A stretch of 36,787 nucleotides of DNA. Source: Gammaproteobacteria bacterium MFB021. Its GTDB lineage: Bacteria; Pseudomonadota; Gammaproteobacteria; Pseudomonadales; Halomonadaceae. The notes beneath the pieces were generated by a model. That model saw only the letters and a list, made by a program, of their open reading frames with translations. It had not been told where the DNA came from and ran no database searches. The stretch is from contig JNVT01000065.1 in the NCBI GenBank assembly GCA_000737985.1, forward strand, positions 1 through 36,787. The letters are read 5' to 3'. Both the position numbers and the translations under genes were made by a program. Shown here one piece after another: positions 1 to 7,194 of the stretch (position 1 is the stretch's first letter; each line of letters starts with the position of its first letter).

Positions 1-321
1 ACTGGCAGCGGCCCCATCAGCACAACGGAGGCATGTCGCCCGCACGAGCGGAAGCAACACTCAATTCACTGTCCGGGATTAGTTGACCACTACAGGATAT
101 GCGTAGTCCGGAAGACGGTAAGCCTTTGTTTTCTATCGATAGTGAAGTTGTCTTGTAATCAGTAGGTCCCGCTGCTTTTAGGCGAGAAATCCGCTCGTGG
201 GGGGGCGGTATGGGAGGGAGATCGGCCGCCGAGTCGCAGGTTTATCGTCCTTCGTGAGGGAGCCGACGCGCCTATACTCGCTCGCGTCTAGGTGGGCGAT
301 GAACGCGAATCAGGAGGTGGG
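1..321. other. Left-edge intergenic region, no gene recognised
   Basis: No convincing coding region is visible in these bases. A TATACT hexamer at 273-278 could be the -10 element for the small secreted-protein gene that starts at 322, but no good -35 sequence sits at the right distance. An AGGAGGT ribosome-binding site lies at 312-318. A short tRNA-like stretch at 152-168 is listed separately. Confidence 0.5.
152..168 (+). other. 17-base match to a tRNA-Thr(TGT) anticodon arm
   Basis: The bases CTTGTAATCAGTAGGTC match, from memory, the anticodon loop, 3' anticodon stem and variable region of enterobacterial tRNA-Thr(UGU). The preceding bases do not pair to complete the anticodon stem, and no T arm or acceptor stem follows, so this is not a tRNA gene. 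It could be the core of an old integration site in a tRNA gene, or chance. The comparison rests on memory of the E. coli sequence. Confidence 0.3.
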
Positions 322-627
322 ATGAAGACGCTTGCCGTTCTCTTGGTGCTCGGCTGTGTGGGGCAGAGTGCAGCCGCGCTGGCCGGTGACTGTTCCGAGT
401 TCCGCTGCCGCTATGGGGACGTGCCGCGTCCGCCGGTACCGCTGATCACAGAGCCCTTCCACGTCTTCTATGGCCAGCCTACGCCGCGGCCGATGCGCCC
501 CTATCGCGATCTCGGGGCTGAAGAGATGTCGAGGGATAGCGCTTCCGGGCACGGCAGCCCCGTCGGGGAGAGGGTGGAGTCACCCGGGCGCGAAGCGGCG
601 CCGTCGTCGACCGACTCGATGCCGTAA
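322..627 (+). CDS. Small secreted protein of unknown function
   Basis: A 101-residue protein that I do not recognise. The ATG at 322 was chosen over the upstream in-frame starts because AGGAGGT at 312-318 sits at good spacing in front of it. The protein begins MKTLAVLLVLGCVGQSAAALAG, a typical Sec signal peptide with likely cleavage after an Ala near residue 19-21. The mature part is short, has two Cys a few residues apart (DCSEFRCRYG), many Pro, and a low-complexity polar tail. It is probably periplasmic or secreted. It stands alone, with no partner on the same strand before ectD. Function is unknown. The signal peptide and ribosome-binding site are the only support for it being real. Confidence 0.55.
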   Translation: MKTLAVLLVLGCVGQSAAALAGDCSEFRCRYGDVPRPPVPLITEPFHVFYGQPTPRPMRPYRDLGAEEMSRDSASGHGSPVGERVESPGREAAPSSTDSMP

Positions 628-715
628 CAGCTCGCTGGCGCCGTGGGCAGCCAGGTCGTGAGTCTTGCCGTGGTTGTGAGGTGATAGCAGGGCACTTGGT
701 GCGCTGAAAGGTCTG

Positions 716-910
716 TCATGCTGCGCGATGACGCGGCGGCGTCTGTTCGCGGCGAGACGCCATCAAGGTCGACTCCAGCGCCAGCGTCTGGCACTTCACG
801 GCGGTGCAGTTGGCGCAGCGCACATGGGGGCTTTCCCCAGGCTGCGTCGGCAGGTGGAAACGGTCGCTGCCGCACAGCGAGCACTGCATATCGAGTGTGA
901 CGCAGATCAT
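716..910 (-). CDS. Small zinc-ribbon-like protein
   Basis: A 64-residue protein. Two Cys pairs are visible: C10-x2-C13 and C32-x2-C35, in the contexts QCSLCGSD and VRCANCTA, which is the layout of a one-knuckle-pair zinc ribbon. A GGGGGAG ribosome-binding site lies 7 bases before the ATG at 910. The C-terminal third is basic and probably disordered. It is too short for the larger families that carry such ribbons, so it may be a stand-alone nucleic-acid or protein-binding module. A possible small ORF ends four bases upstream on the same strand (914-1081), which suggests a two-gene transcript. The name is descriptive; I do not recognise an orthologue. Confidence 0.5.
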   Translation of the reverse strand: MICVTLDMQCSLCGSDRFHLPTQPGESPHVRCANCTAVKCQTLALESTLMASRREQTPPRHRAA

Positions 911-913
911 GGC

Positions 914-1081
914 CTAGCTCCCCCGGAAAACGGCAGGGCGGAGTGTGGCTGTCACGGATGAAAGCTTGATGACGTCGAGCACGACCCCGCCCCCATCTAT
1001 CGGTTCCTGCATCAGGTCGCGGGGCACCCAGCTGACATTTTCTTGCTTTACGTTATCGCTGTCCCCGATCGGGACTGCCAC
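914..1081 (-). CDS. Possible small ORF upstream of the zinc-ribbon gene
   Basis: A 55-codon reading frame from a GTG at 1081, preceded by AGGG at about 5 bases, ending in TAG at 914-916, just before the ATG of the zinc-ribbon gene. The frame stays open further upstream to an ATG at 1156. The sequence NVSWVPRDLMQEPIDGGG followed by a hydrophobic VVLDVIKL stretch looks protein-like, and the tight tandem spacing is typical of translational coupling. There is no recognisable domain. It could be a random open frame in GC-rich DNA. The remaining bases up to ectD (1157-1270) show no feature. Confidence 0.28.
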   Translation of the reverse strand: MAVPIGDSDNVKQENVSWVPRDLMQEPIDGGGVVLDVIKLSSVTATLRPAVFRGS

Positions 1082-1283
1082 GGTGGCCCTGGCCGGAACG
1101 GTCGCAGAAGCGCAGCGCCTATGGCCGCCGGGGCTGACCCGGGCAGGCGGTTGCAATTCTGGCCGACTTTTCTAGGCTAGAGACCCTTTTGATGTCAGAT
1201 GAGGAAACTCCACTCGACCCACCTATCGGCACGACTGCCGAGGACTGGATCTGAAACCTGATCACAAACTTGGAGGTGATTGG

Positions 1284-2231
1284 ATGTCAGTACAGACCGC
1301 ATCCCCCCGTAAGCAGGACACGTGGACGAAGCAGGATCGCTATCCGACACGTTTGCGCCGGTCGCAGGAAGCGCTCTGGCGTGAGCGTCAGGAGGCAGTC
1401 GTCAAGGGCCGCCATCTGGACGGGCCACTCGACGCCACCCAGTTGGACGCCTTCGAGCGCGATGGCTTCCTGTTCGAGTCCAACTTCCTGGGCCACGACG
1501 AAGTCGCTGCGCTATGCGACGAGCTTGCCGCGCTGCTGGCGCGGGATGATTTTCGCGACCGCGACTTCGCCATTACCGAGCCGGATAGCCAGGAGATCCG
1601 CTCACTGTTCGCCGTGCATTTCCTGTCGCAGCGCTTCGCGCAGCTGGCGGCGGACCCGCGCCTGACCGGGCGAGCACGTCAGATCGTGGGCGGCGATGTC
1701 TACGTGCATCAGTCTCGGGTCAACTACAAGCCGGGCTTCCAGGGCAAGGGCTTCAACTGGCACTCGGACTTCGAGACCTGGCACGCCGAGGACGGTATGC
1801 CTGAGATGCACGCCGTCAGCGCCTCGATCGTGCTCACCGACAATCATCACTTCAACGGCCCGCTGATGCTGGTGCCGGGCTCGCACAAGGTGTTCGTGCA
1901 CTGCCTGGGTGAGACGCCGGATGATAACCACAAGCGCTCGCTCAAGCAGCAGGAGTTCGGCGTGCCGAGCCAGGACGCCCTGCGCGAGCTGATCGAAGCC
2001 AACGGCATTCAGGCGCCGACCGGTGCTGCCGGCGGGCTCCTGCTGTTCGACTGCAACACCCTGCATGGCTCCAACGCCAATATGTCGCCGGACCCGCGCA
2101 GCAACGCCTTCTTCGTCTTCAACCGTCGCGACAATGCCTGCGTGCGCCCGTTTGGGGCCAAGCAGCCGCGTCCGGCGTTTCTGGCCCATGCGCCGGATGA
2201 GGTGTGGACGCCCCAAGGCGCGACCCACTGA
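1284..2231 (+). CDS. ectD: Ectoine 5-hydroxylase
   Basis: EctD hydroxylates the compatible solute ectoine to 5-hydroxyectoine in the cytoplasm, using Fe(II), 2-oxoglutarate and O2. The 315-residue protein has the full signature of the family: F157-N-W-H160-S-D162-F-E-T-W-H with the first two iron ligands (H160, D162), a third ligand H261 in NTLHGSN, and R272 placed to bind 2-oxoglutarate. Length is normal for EctD. The ATG at 1284 follows a strong GGAGGTGA site at 1271-1278. ectABC are not in this window, so the gene is solitary here, which is common in Halomonadaceae. It is followed by a strong terminator at 2340-2386, so it is likely transcribed alone and probably under osmotic control, though I see no defined promoter. 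Confidence 0.95.
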   Translation: MSVQTASPRKQDTWTKQDRYPTRLRRSQEALWRERQEAVVKGRHLDGPLDATQLDAFERDGFLFESNFLGHDEVAALCDELAALLARDDFRDRDFAITEPDSQEIRSLFAVHFLSQRFAQLAADPRLTGRARQIVGGDVYVHQSRVNYKPGFQGKGFNWHSDFETWHAEDGMPEMHAVSASIVLTDNHHFNGPLMLVPGSHKVFVHCLGETPDDNHKRSLKQQEFGVPSQDALRELIEANGIQAPTGAAGGLLLFDCNTLHGSNANMSPDPRSNAFFVFNRRDNACVRPFGAKQPRPAFLAHAPDEVWTPQGATH

Positions 2232-2339
2232 CGACGCGCCGCGCGCTGATTCTGCTCTTCGATAGTGCGCGCGGCCTGGCTCTGCTCCTCGATAGATAGC
2301 ATAGAGAGTCAGGCTCGCCGGCAGGCGTGATGCCATTGG

Positions 2340-2386
2340 CCGCCGTTGACGCTAGACTCGTCGAGTCTGCGTCGACGGCGGTTTTT
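2340..2386 (+). terminator. Rho-independent terminator after ectD
   Basis: A long hairpin with arms CCGCCGT-TGACGC-TAGACTC and GAGTCT-GCGTCG-ACGGCGG around a three-base loop, followed by TTTTT. It closes the ectD transcript before the FAH-family gene. Confidence 0.85.
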
Positions 2387-2440
2387 CGTGGGGCCTTCGG
2401 CGCACTTCTAGCGGTTCCACCACTGGCAGGGGAGTAGAGC

Positions 2441-3103
2441 ATGGCTTTCACCACGCGCTTCGTCGACGGCAGCGAAACCGGGTATCCACTGGGCAAGATT
2501 CTGTGCGTGGGGCGCAATTACGCCGAGCACGCCGCCGAGCTCAATAATCCAGTTCCCAGTTCACCGCTGCTGTTCATGAAGCCGGCGACCAGCGCGGTGG
2601 AAATCGAGTCGCCGATCGCCCAGCAGTTCACCCATGGTGAGGTGCACTTCGAGACCGAACTGGCGCTGCTGATCGGCGAGCGTCTGAGCGCGGCGAGTGC
2701 GGCGGAAGCGCTCGCCGGCATTGCCGGGGCCGGCCTGGCGCTGGACCTCACCCTGCGCGACGTGCAGTCGGCGCTCAAGGAGAAAGGCCACCCGTGGGAA
2801 CGCGCCAAGGCGTTCGACGGCGCCTGCCCGCTGTCGCGCTTCGTGCCGGTGGATGCCGATACCGACTGGGCCAGTGTCTCTTTCCATCTGGATATCAACG
2901 GCCAGCGCCAGCAGAGTGGCAAGCTCAGCGACATGCTGTTCACGGTTCCCGCGCTGCTCGAAGAGATGACCCGCACCTTCACCCTCGAACCCGGCGATGT
3001 GGTGCTGACTGGCACCCCGGCCGGCGTCGGCAAGCTGCCGCGGGAAGCGGTGCTCGGCCTGTCGCTGTCGCTGGGGCTGGATATCGGTACGCGCACCCGC
3101 TGA
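2441..3103 (+). CDS. Fumarylacetoacetate hydrolase (FAH) family protein, acylpyruvase-like
   Basis: A 220-residue single-domain member of the FAH family, which cleaves C-C bonds in acylpyruvates or decarboxylates oxaloacetate in a Mg2+-dependent way. The metal ligands are visible as E71-x-E73 (HFETELALLIG) and D102 (GLALDLTLRD). The N-terminal GRNYAEHAAEL segment carries the His/Glu pair typical of short bacterial acylpyruvases, and GTPAGVGKL is the conserved C-terminal loop. Length fits the short YcgM-like group rather than long FahA. It is preceded by AGGGGAG and lies between two terminators, so it is a one-gene unit. The exact substrate cannot be read; fumarylpyruvate, acetylpyruvate and oxaloacetate are all possible. 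Confidence 0.85.
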   Translation: MAFTTRFVDGSETGYPLGKILCVGRNYAEHAAELNNPVPSSPLLFMKPATSAVEIESPIAQQFTHGEVHFETELALLIGERLSAASAAEALAGIAGAGLALDLTLRDVQSALKEKGHPWERAKAFDGACPLSRFVPVDADTDWASVSFHLDINGQRQQSGKLSDMLFTVPALLEEMTRTFTLEPGDVVLTGTPAGVGKLPREAVLGLSLSLGLDIGTRTR

Positions 3104-3172
3104 GGTGTCTGCCGGTGTCGGGGCACTGACGCCAGACGCAAGAGCCGCCGGACACGACAAACTGCCGGGCAC

Positions 3173-3201
3173 AAAAAACCGCGATCTCGTCGCGGTTTTT
3201 T
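3173..3201. terminator. Bidirectional terminator between the FAH-family gene and speA
   Basis: AAAAAACCGCGA, a five-base loop, then TCGCGGTTTTTT. The A-run and T-run on both sides let the hairpin end the plus-strand FAH transcript and the minus-strand speA transcript. Confidence 0.85.
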
Positions 3202-3229
3202 GCATCTGGCATGAGGCTGGGTCGGGGTC

Positions 3230-5137
3230 TCACTCCAGATAGGTGTAGCCGCTCAGGCCGGCGGAGAGTTCTTCGACGAACTGCTCGCGCTCTTCGACAC
3301 TCAGCGGGCTGGCGATCAACTGCTCGGTGAGCTGCTGCTTGAGCGCCTCGGCGTCGAAGTTGACGTAGCCCAGCACCGCGGCCACGGTATCGCCCTGCTG
3401 CACGTGGGAGAGGCGCCACTCGCCATTGTCATCCAGCGCCACGTCGACCGAGTCGGTATCGCCGAACAGGTTGTGCAGATCGCCCAGGATCTCCTGATAG
3501 GCGCCGACCAGGAACAGCCCCAGCAGCTTGTCGTCGTCATCGTCCCACTCGGGCAGCGGCAGGGTGCTCTCGAGCCCCTGGCCGTCGACGTAGAGATCGA
3601 TCCGCCCGTCGGAGTCGCAGGTGATGTCCTGGATCACACCGCGCCGGGTCGGGGTATGGTCGAGCCCGGTCAGCGGCAGCACCGGGAAGACCTGGTCGAT
3701 ACCCCAGACGTCCGGCAGCGACTGGAACAGCGAGAAGTTGACGAACAGCTTGTCGGCGAGCTTCTCGGCCAGCTCGTCGGCGATGTCGCGATGGGCGCGG
3801 TTGCGGCCGTCGAGCCGGTCGCGCAGGCGCTGGCAGGCCGCGAAGTAGACCGACTCGCCCTCGGCGCGGGCCTGGATATCGGCCAGCCCCATGACGAAGC
3901 GATCCTGCAGCTCGCCCACTGCCTGCACCACGTCGTGGTAGGCCTCGACCAGGTCGCGCGGCTCGCGCATGCCCTCGAGCCGATCATAGACCCGCCACAG
4001 CTCGTCGACGTGCGGGTCCTCTCCGACCCGGCGCTCCGGTTCGATGTGGCCCATGCGCTCCTCGCCGATGACATTGGTCACCAGCACCGCATGGTGGGCG
4101 GTCAGGGCGCGTCCGGACTCGGAGATGATCTGCGGATGCGGCAGCTCGTGGGTGTTGCAGATCTGGCTGAAGGCCCACACCACGTTGCTGGCGTACTCGC
4201 GCATGGAGTAGTTGATCGAGCAGAAACTGCGCGACCGCGTGCCTTCGTAATCCACGCCCAGCCCGCCGCCGACGTCGACGGTATCGATCGGCGCGCCGAG
4301 TTCACGCAGGCTGTGGTAGAAGCGCGCGCACTCGCGCAGGCCGCGCTGGATGTCGCGGATATTGGCGATCTGCGAGCCCAGGTGGAAGTGCACCAGTTGC
4401 AGGCTAGCGAGGGCACCGGCGTCGCGCAGGCGCTCGGTGATGGTCAGGATCTGGGTCGCGGTGAGACCGAACTTCGACTTCTCGCCGCCGGTGTCCTGCC
4501 ACTTGCCCTTGCCCACTGAGGAGAGGCGCGCACGCACGCCGATACGCGGCCGCACCTGGAGCTTCTCCGCCTCCTCCAGGATCAGACTCAGCTCGGAGTA
4601 CTTCTCCACCACCAGGTAGACCTTGTGGCCGAGCTTCTCGCCCATCAGCGCCAGGCGGATGTACTCGCGATCCTTGTAGCCGTTGCAGATGATCACCGAC
4701 GGGCCGTCACCGGAGAGCGCCAGCACCGCCATCAGCTCCGGCTTACTGCCGGCTTCCAGGCCGACCCGGCCGTGACCGCGCTCCTGGGTGGCCAGGATCT
4801 CCTCGACCACGCGGCGCTGCTGGTTGACCTTGATCGGATAGACCGCGGTATAGCCGCCCTGGTAGCGCTCTTCCTGCATCGCCTGATCGAAGGCCATGCA
4901 CAGCTGTTCGACCCGGTCGTGCAAGATGTCGATGAAGCGCACCAGCACTGGCAGGCGCAGACCGGCGTCGCGCAGCTTGTCGACCAGGGTATCGAGCACC
5001 ATGCTGGGGCCGGGCACTTCGCTGCCCAGCGGCCTGACCAGCGTACGGCCCTGATCGTCGACGTCGAAGTAGCCGCTGCCCCACTGATCGATATTGTAGG
5101 TGCGGCGGGCCTGTGCGGCGGGAGAAGGATTCGGCAT
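3230..5137 (-). CDS. speA: Biosynthetic arginine decarboxylase
   Basis: SpeA is a PLP enzyme that converts arginine to agmatine, the first step of the ADC route to putrescine. The 635-residue protein is close to the E. coli length (658). The PLP lysine is K103 in YPIKVNQQ, the phosphate-binding and barrel motifs appear as HFHLGSQI and GGGLGVDYEG, and the C-terminal Cys motif as DITCDSDG. The N-terminal YNIDQWGSGYFDV is typical of the family. The ATG at 5137 has a GGAG site just upstream (CCGGAGAGCGTC). The gene is alone on the minus strand, with a 210-base gap to thrB and the bidirectional terminator behind it. No agmatinase gene is visible nearby. Confidence 0.95.
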   Translation of the reverse strand: MPNPSPAAQARRTYNIDQWGSGYFDVDDQGRTLVRPLGSEVPGPSMVLDTLVDKLRDAGLRLPVLVRFIDILHDRVEQLCMAFDQAMQEERYQGGYTAVYPIKVNQQRRVVEEILATQERGHGRVGLEAGSKPELMAVLALSGDGPSVIICNGYKDREYIRLALMGEKLGHKVYLVVEKYSELSLILEEAEKLQVRPRIGVRARLSSVGKGKWQDTGGEKSKFGLTATQILTITERLRDAGALASLQLVHFHLGSQIANIRDIQRGLRECARFYHSLRELGAPIDTVDVGGGLGVDYEGTRSRSFCSINYSMREYASNVVWAFSQICNTHELPHPQIISESGRALTAHHAVLVTNVIGEERMGHIEPERRVGEDPHVDELWRVYDRLEGMREPRDLVEAYHDVVQAVGELQDRFVMGLADIQARAEGESVYFAACQRLRDRLDGRNRAHRDIADELAEKLADKLFVNFSLFQSLPDVWGIDQVFPVLPLTGLDHTPTRRGVIQDITCDSDGRIDLYVDGQGLESTLPLPEWDDDDDKLLGLFLVGAYQEILGDLHNLFGDTDSVDVALDDNGEWRLSHVQQGDTVAAVLGYVNFDAEALKQQLTEQLIASPLSVEEREQFVEELSAGLSGYTYLE

Positions 5138-5347
5138 GACGCTCTCCGGTGGACCGGCGGTGAAATCCCGGCGACAAGACAGCTAGCGCGCCGGGCGACG
5201 ATGGCGCGCATTATGCCGTCGCAGTGTGTCGGGAACCATGAATTTCAGGAAAAAAGCCACGGCGCGGCCGCGCGCGTTCGGCGCCGCGTCACAGCCGGAG
5301 CCGCGGGTACGGCGTCACACTAGCCTAGTCGAAAACGCGCCCGGCGC

Positions 5348-6295
5348 TCACGCCGGCAGCGGCGGCACCTCGCCCTCGAGCCGCTGCATCAGCAGGGTAC
5401 GGAAGCGGGCCGGGTCGTGGGGGGTGATGTCATGCGCTGGCGGGTCGACATGGATCACCAGCAGGCGCGACAGCCAGTAGCGCAGCGCGGTCATGCGCAG
5501 CATCAGCGGCCACAGCGCACGTTCGGCAGCGCTCAGCGGGCGGTGAGCCAGATAGGCGCCGAGGATGGCGTCGTAGCGCGCGCGGTCGATCTCGCCCGCG
5601 GCGTCGCTGGTCCAGTCGTTGATCACGATCGCCAGATCGAACAGCAGCTCGCCGGTGCAGCCGTTGTAGAAGTCGATGATGCCGCCGAGGCGGTCACCGT
5701 CGTAGAGGGTGTTGTCGCGGAACAGGTCGCCATGGATGGCGCCGCGCGGCAGCTCGGCATCGGTGAAGGCCGCGGCGTAGGCGGTGATCTCTTCGCGCAT
5801 CAGCGCCTGGTCGCGGCTATCGAGATAGGGCAGCACTTCGCGGTGGCGGCGCTCCAGCCAGGCCAGGTTGCGCGGATTGTCGCGCTGGCCGGTGAAGCGC
5901 TGTGACACCTGATGCATGCGCCCCAACGCATCGCCGAGCGCGGCGCACTGGGCCAGATTGGGGGCGCTGGGGTGGCTGCCGGGCATGCGCGGGAACAGCA
6001 GCGCCGGGCGGCCGGCGAGGCGCTGCAGGGCGACCCCTTGGCGGTCGTGGATCGGCCCCGGCACCGGCAGGCCCTGAGCATCCAGATAGTCGAGCAGATC
6101 GACGAAGAACGGTAGATCCTCGAATTCGCCCTGTTCGAACAGTGTCAGCACCCACTCGCCCTGATAGGTGGTCACGAAGAAAGTGCTGTTCTCGGTGCCC
6201 TGGGGGACGCCTTTCAGCGCGACAAAGTCGCCGACGGTGTAGCGCGTGAGGAAGTCAGCGACCTGGGCGTCGTCGAGGGGAGTGAATACGGCCAT
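5348..6295 (-). CDS. thrB: Homoserine kinase, APH-fold type
   Basis: This 315-residue protein belongs to the aminoglycoside-phosphotransferase fold and matches the homoserine kinase of Pseudomonas-like bacteria, which phosphorylates homoserine for threonine synthesis. The start MAVFTPLDDAQVADFL with GTENSTFFVTT at 33-43 is characteristic. The catalytic loop is H188-G-D190-L-F-R-D-N195 and the metal-binding loop is IID208FYNG. Gene order supports the call: in Pseudomonas thrB lies beside a DUF2782 gene and polA, exactly as it would here without the island. No good ribosome-binding site is seen in front of the ATG at 6295. A generic SrkA/YihE-type kinase is the main alternative and is less likely. 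Confidence 0.85.
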   Translation of the reverse strand: MAVFTPLDDAQVADFLTRYTVGDFVALKGVPQGTENSTFFVTTYQGEWVLTLFEQGEFEDLPFFVDLLDYLDAQGLPVPGPIHDRQGVALQRLAGRPALLFPRMPGSHPSAPNLAQCAALGDALGRMHQVSQRFTGQRDNPRNLAWLERRHREVLPYLDSRDQALMREEITAYAAAFTDAELPRGAIHGDLFRDNTLYDGDRLGGIIDFYNGCTGELLFDLAIVINDWTSDAAGEIDRARYDAILGAYLAHRPLSAAERALWPLMLRMTALRYWLSRLLVIHVDPPAHDITPHDPARFRTLLMQRLEGEVPPLPA

Positions 6296-6451
6296 GGCAA
6301 TATCGGATCTGGGAGCGGAAACCGCGCATTGTAGCGGTTGCGGCGGCGCGCTCCTACCTCGTGTGCGTCGCTGCCTTGGTTTACGGCGCAGCCGTCATTT
6401 ACGTTGCGGCCCACGCGCGCGTCGCCGTGACGCGGCTACGCCTTGCGAGCC

Positions 6452-6772
6452 TCACTCGCGCTGCACCCACTCGGGCACCGGCACGCTATCGGCATCGCGG
6501 CGCTGGTAGTTGCCGTCGCCGTCGGCGTCGTAGAGGAAATAGGCCTGCCCCGACTTGGGCACCACACGAATGGCGTAGAGCTTGCCGTTGAGCCGATACT
6601 CCGAGACCGTCTGCTGGGCATCACTGTGGGTGGTGACCTGGGGCGTCGGCGTGTTCTGCGCCAGCGCCGTGGATGTCAGCGCGGTCGTGGCCAGCGCGGT
6701 CGCGACCAGCAGCGCGCCCGGCAGCGGCTGCCGCAGCGCCTGAAGCAGCGTGTGCAATGTCGTCTTGGGCAT
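6452..6772 (-). CDS. DUF2782 family small exported protein
   Basis: A 106-residue protein from the ATG at 6772. That start was chosen because GGAGGT lies 8 bases upstream, while the frame stays open to an ATG at 6820. It begins MPKTTLHTLLQALRQPLPG followed by a hydrophobic Ala/Leu/Thr segment ending ALAQ, a likely signal peptide. The mature domain (SEYRLNGKLYAIRVVPKSG, then YFLYDADGDGNYQRR) is the DUF2782 pattern, with an Asp-rich loop that could bind a metal. Function is unknown. In Pseudomonas the homologue sits between thrB and polA. Here the duplicated polA promoter region begins 14 bases upstream of its start codon. Confidence 0.8.
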   Translation of the reverse strand: MPKTTLHTLLQALRQPLPGALLVATALATTALTSTALAQNTPTPQVTTHSDAQQTVSEYRLNGKLYAIRVVPKSGQAYFLYDADGDGNYQRRDADSVPVPEWVQRE

Positions 6773-6785
6773 GGCAATGACCTCC

Positions 6786-7017
6786 GATAGCGCGGATGCC
6801 CCGGGTGGCGAAAGTCTCACGAGAGGCAGCGGGTGCCTGAGCGGCCCAGTCTAGCGCTGGATCGCGGCTCTTCGCATCTGCTTCGACCACCGGCGCGGGT
6901 GGGGATTCCCGATTGCCGGCGGTGCGCCCTGACGCCGAGCGGCGCCTTGCGTATCATGAGGCCATCGAAAGCCAGTCACGGATGCCCCAGCTCATGGCAG
7001 ATGCTCCCATCGTTCTC
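6786..7017 (+). repeat. Direct repeat, copy 1: polA promoter and first codons
   Basis: This stretch is repeated at 14521-14754. From 6825 to 7017 the two copies differ at only about five positions, including one single-base indel in a G-run. From 6786 to 6824 they are clearly less alike. Copy 1 keeps the native position next to the DUF2782 gene and carries the polA promoter, start codon and about twelve codons. It stops matching after CGTTCTC, where island DNA begins. A repeat at both ends of foreign DNA, reaching into a gene, is what is left when an incoming element restores the 5' end of its target gene. Confidence 0.9.
6929..6957 (+). promoter_or_regulatory. Orphaned copy of the polA promoter
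   Basis: The -35 CTGACG (6929-6934) and -10 TATCAT (6952-6957) are separated by 17 bases, identical in layout to the promoter in front of intact polA. Here it no longer drives polA and would instead transcribe into the left end of the island. Confidence 0.55.
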
Positions 7018-7059
7018 TACGTGGTGCATTATTGGTACAGTCGGTGCGCCAAAAAGTGA
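6982..7059 (+). pseudogene. polA: Truncated 5' end of polA
   Basis: The frame reads [12 protein letters not shown], identical to the start of intact PolA, and then switches to the unrelated YVVHYWYSRCAKK and a TGA at 7057-7059. Only the first 12 codons (8 from the second ATG) survive, so no functional product is expected. It marks the exact left junction of the inserted DNA in the polA gene. A 25-residue peptide could still be made, since the polA promoter is intact upstream. Confidence 0.85.
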
Positions 7060-7144
7060 CCATCATCGACTTGTCAGGTTGGCGCTATATGCCCGCCGTT
7101 GCTGGGCTTTATGGCCGTAGGTCGCATGGTGTGGGGAGCTTCGC

Positions 7145-7194
7145 TTGCATTCGTAATGCGTAGGTCGGTAGTTCGAATCCACTTATCGGCACCA
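7145..7194 (+). pseudogene. 3' fragment of a tRNA-Thr(CGT) gene
   Basis: The bases contain the anticodon loop TTCGTAA (anticodon CGT, Thr), a variable region AGGTC, a T arm around TTCGAAT, the 3' acceptor strand TATCGGC, discriminator A, and CCA at 7192-7194. The sequence upstream cannot form a D arm or the matching acceptor strand GCCGATA, so only the 3' part of the gene is present. The T stem carries an A-C mismatch (GGTAG against CCACT), a sign of decay. A tRNA 3' end inside an island is the usual footprint of a tyrosine-integrase attachment site. In E. coli the equivalent gene, thrW, is a known prophage site. Confidence 0.7.

Noticed and set aside
3404-4519. 371-codon plus-strand frame antisense to speA
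   Set aside because: speA has its full set of motifs on the minus strand; this frame has none.
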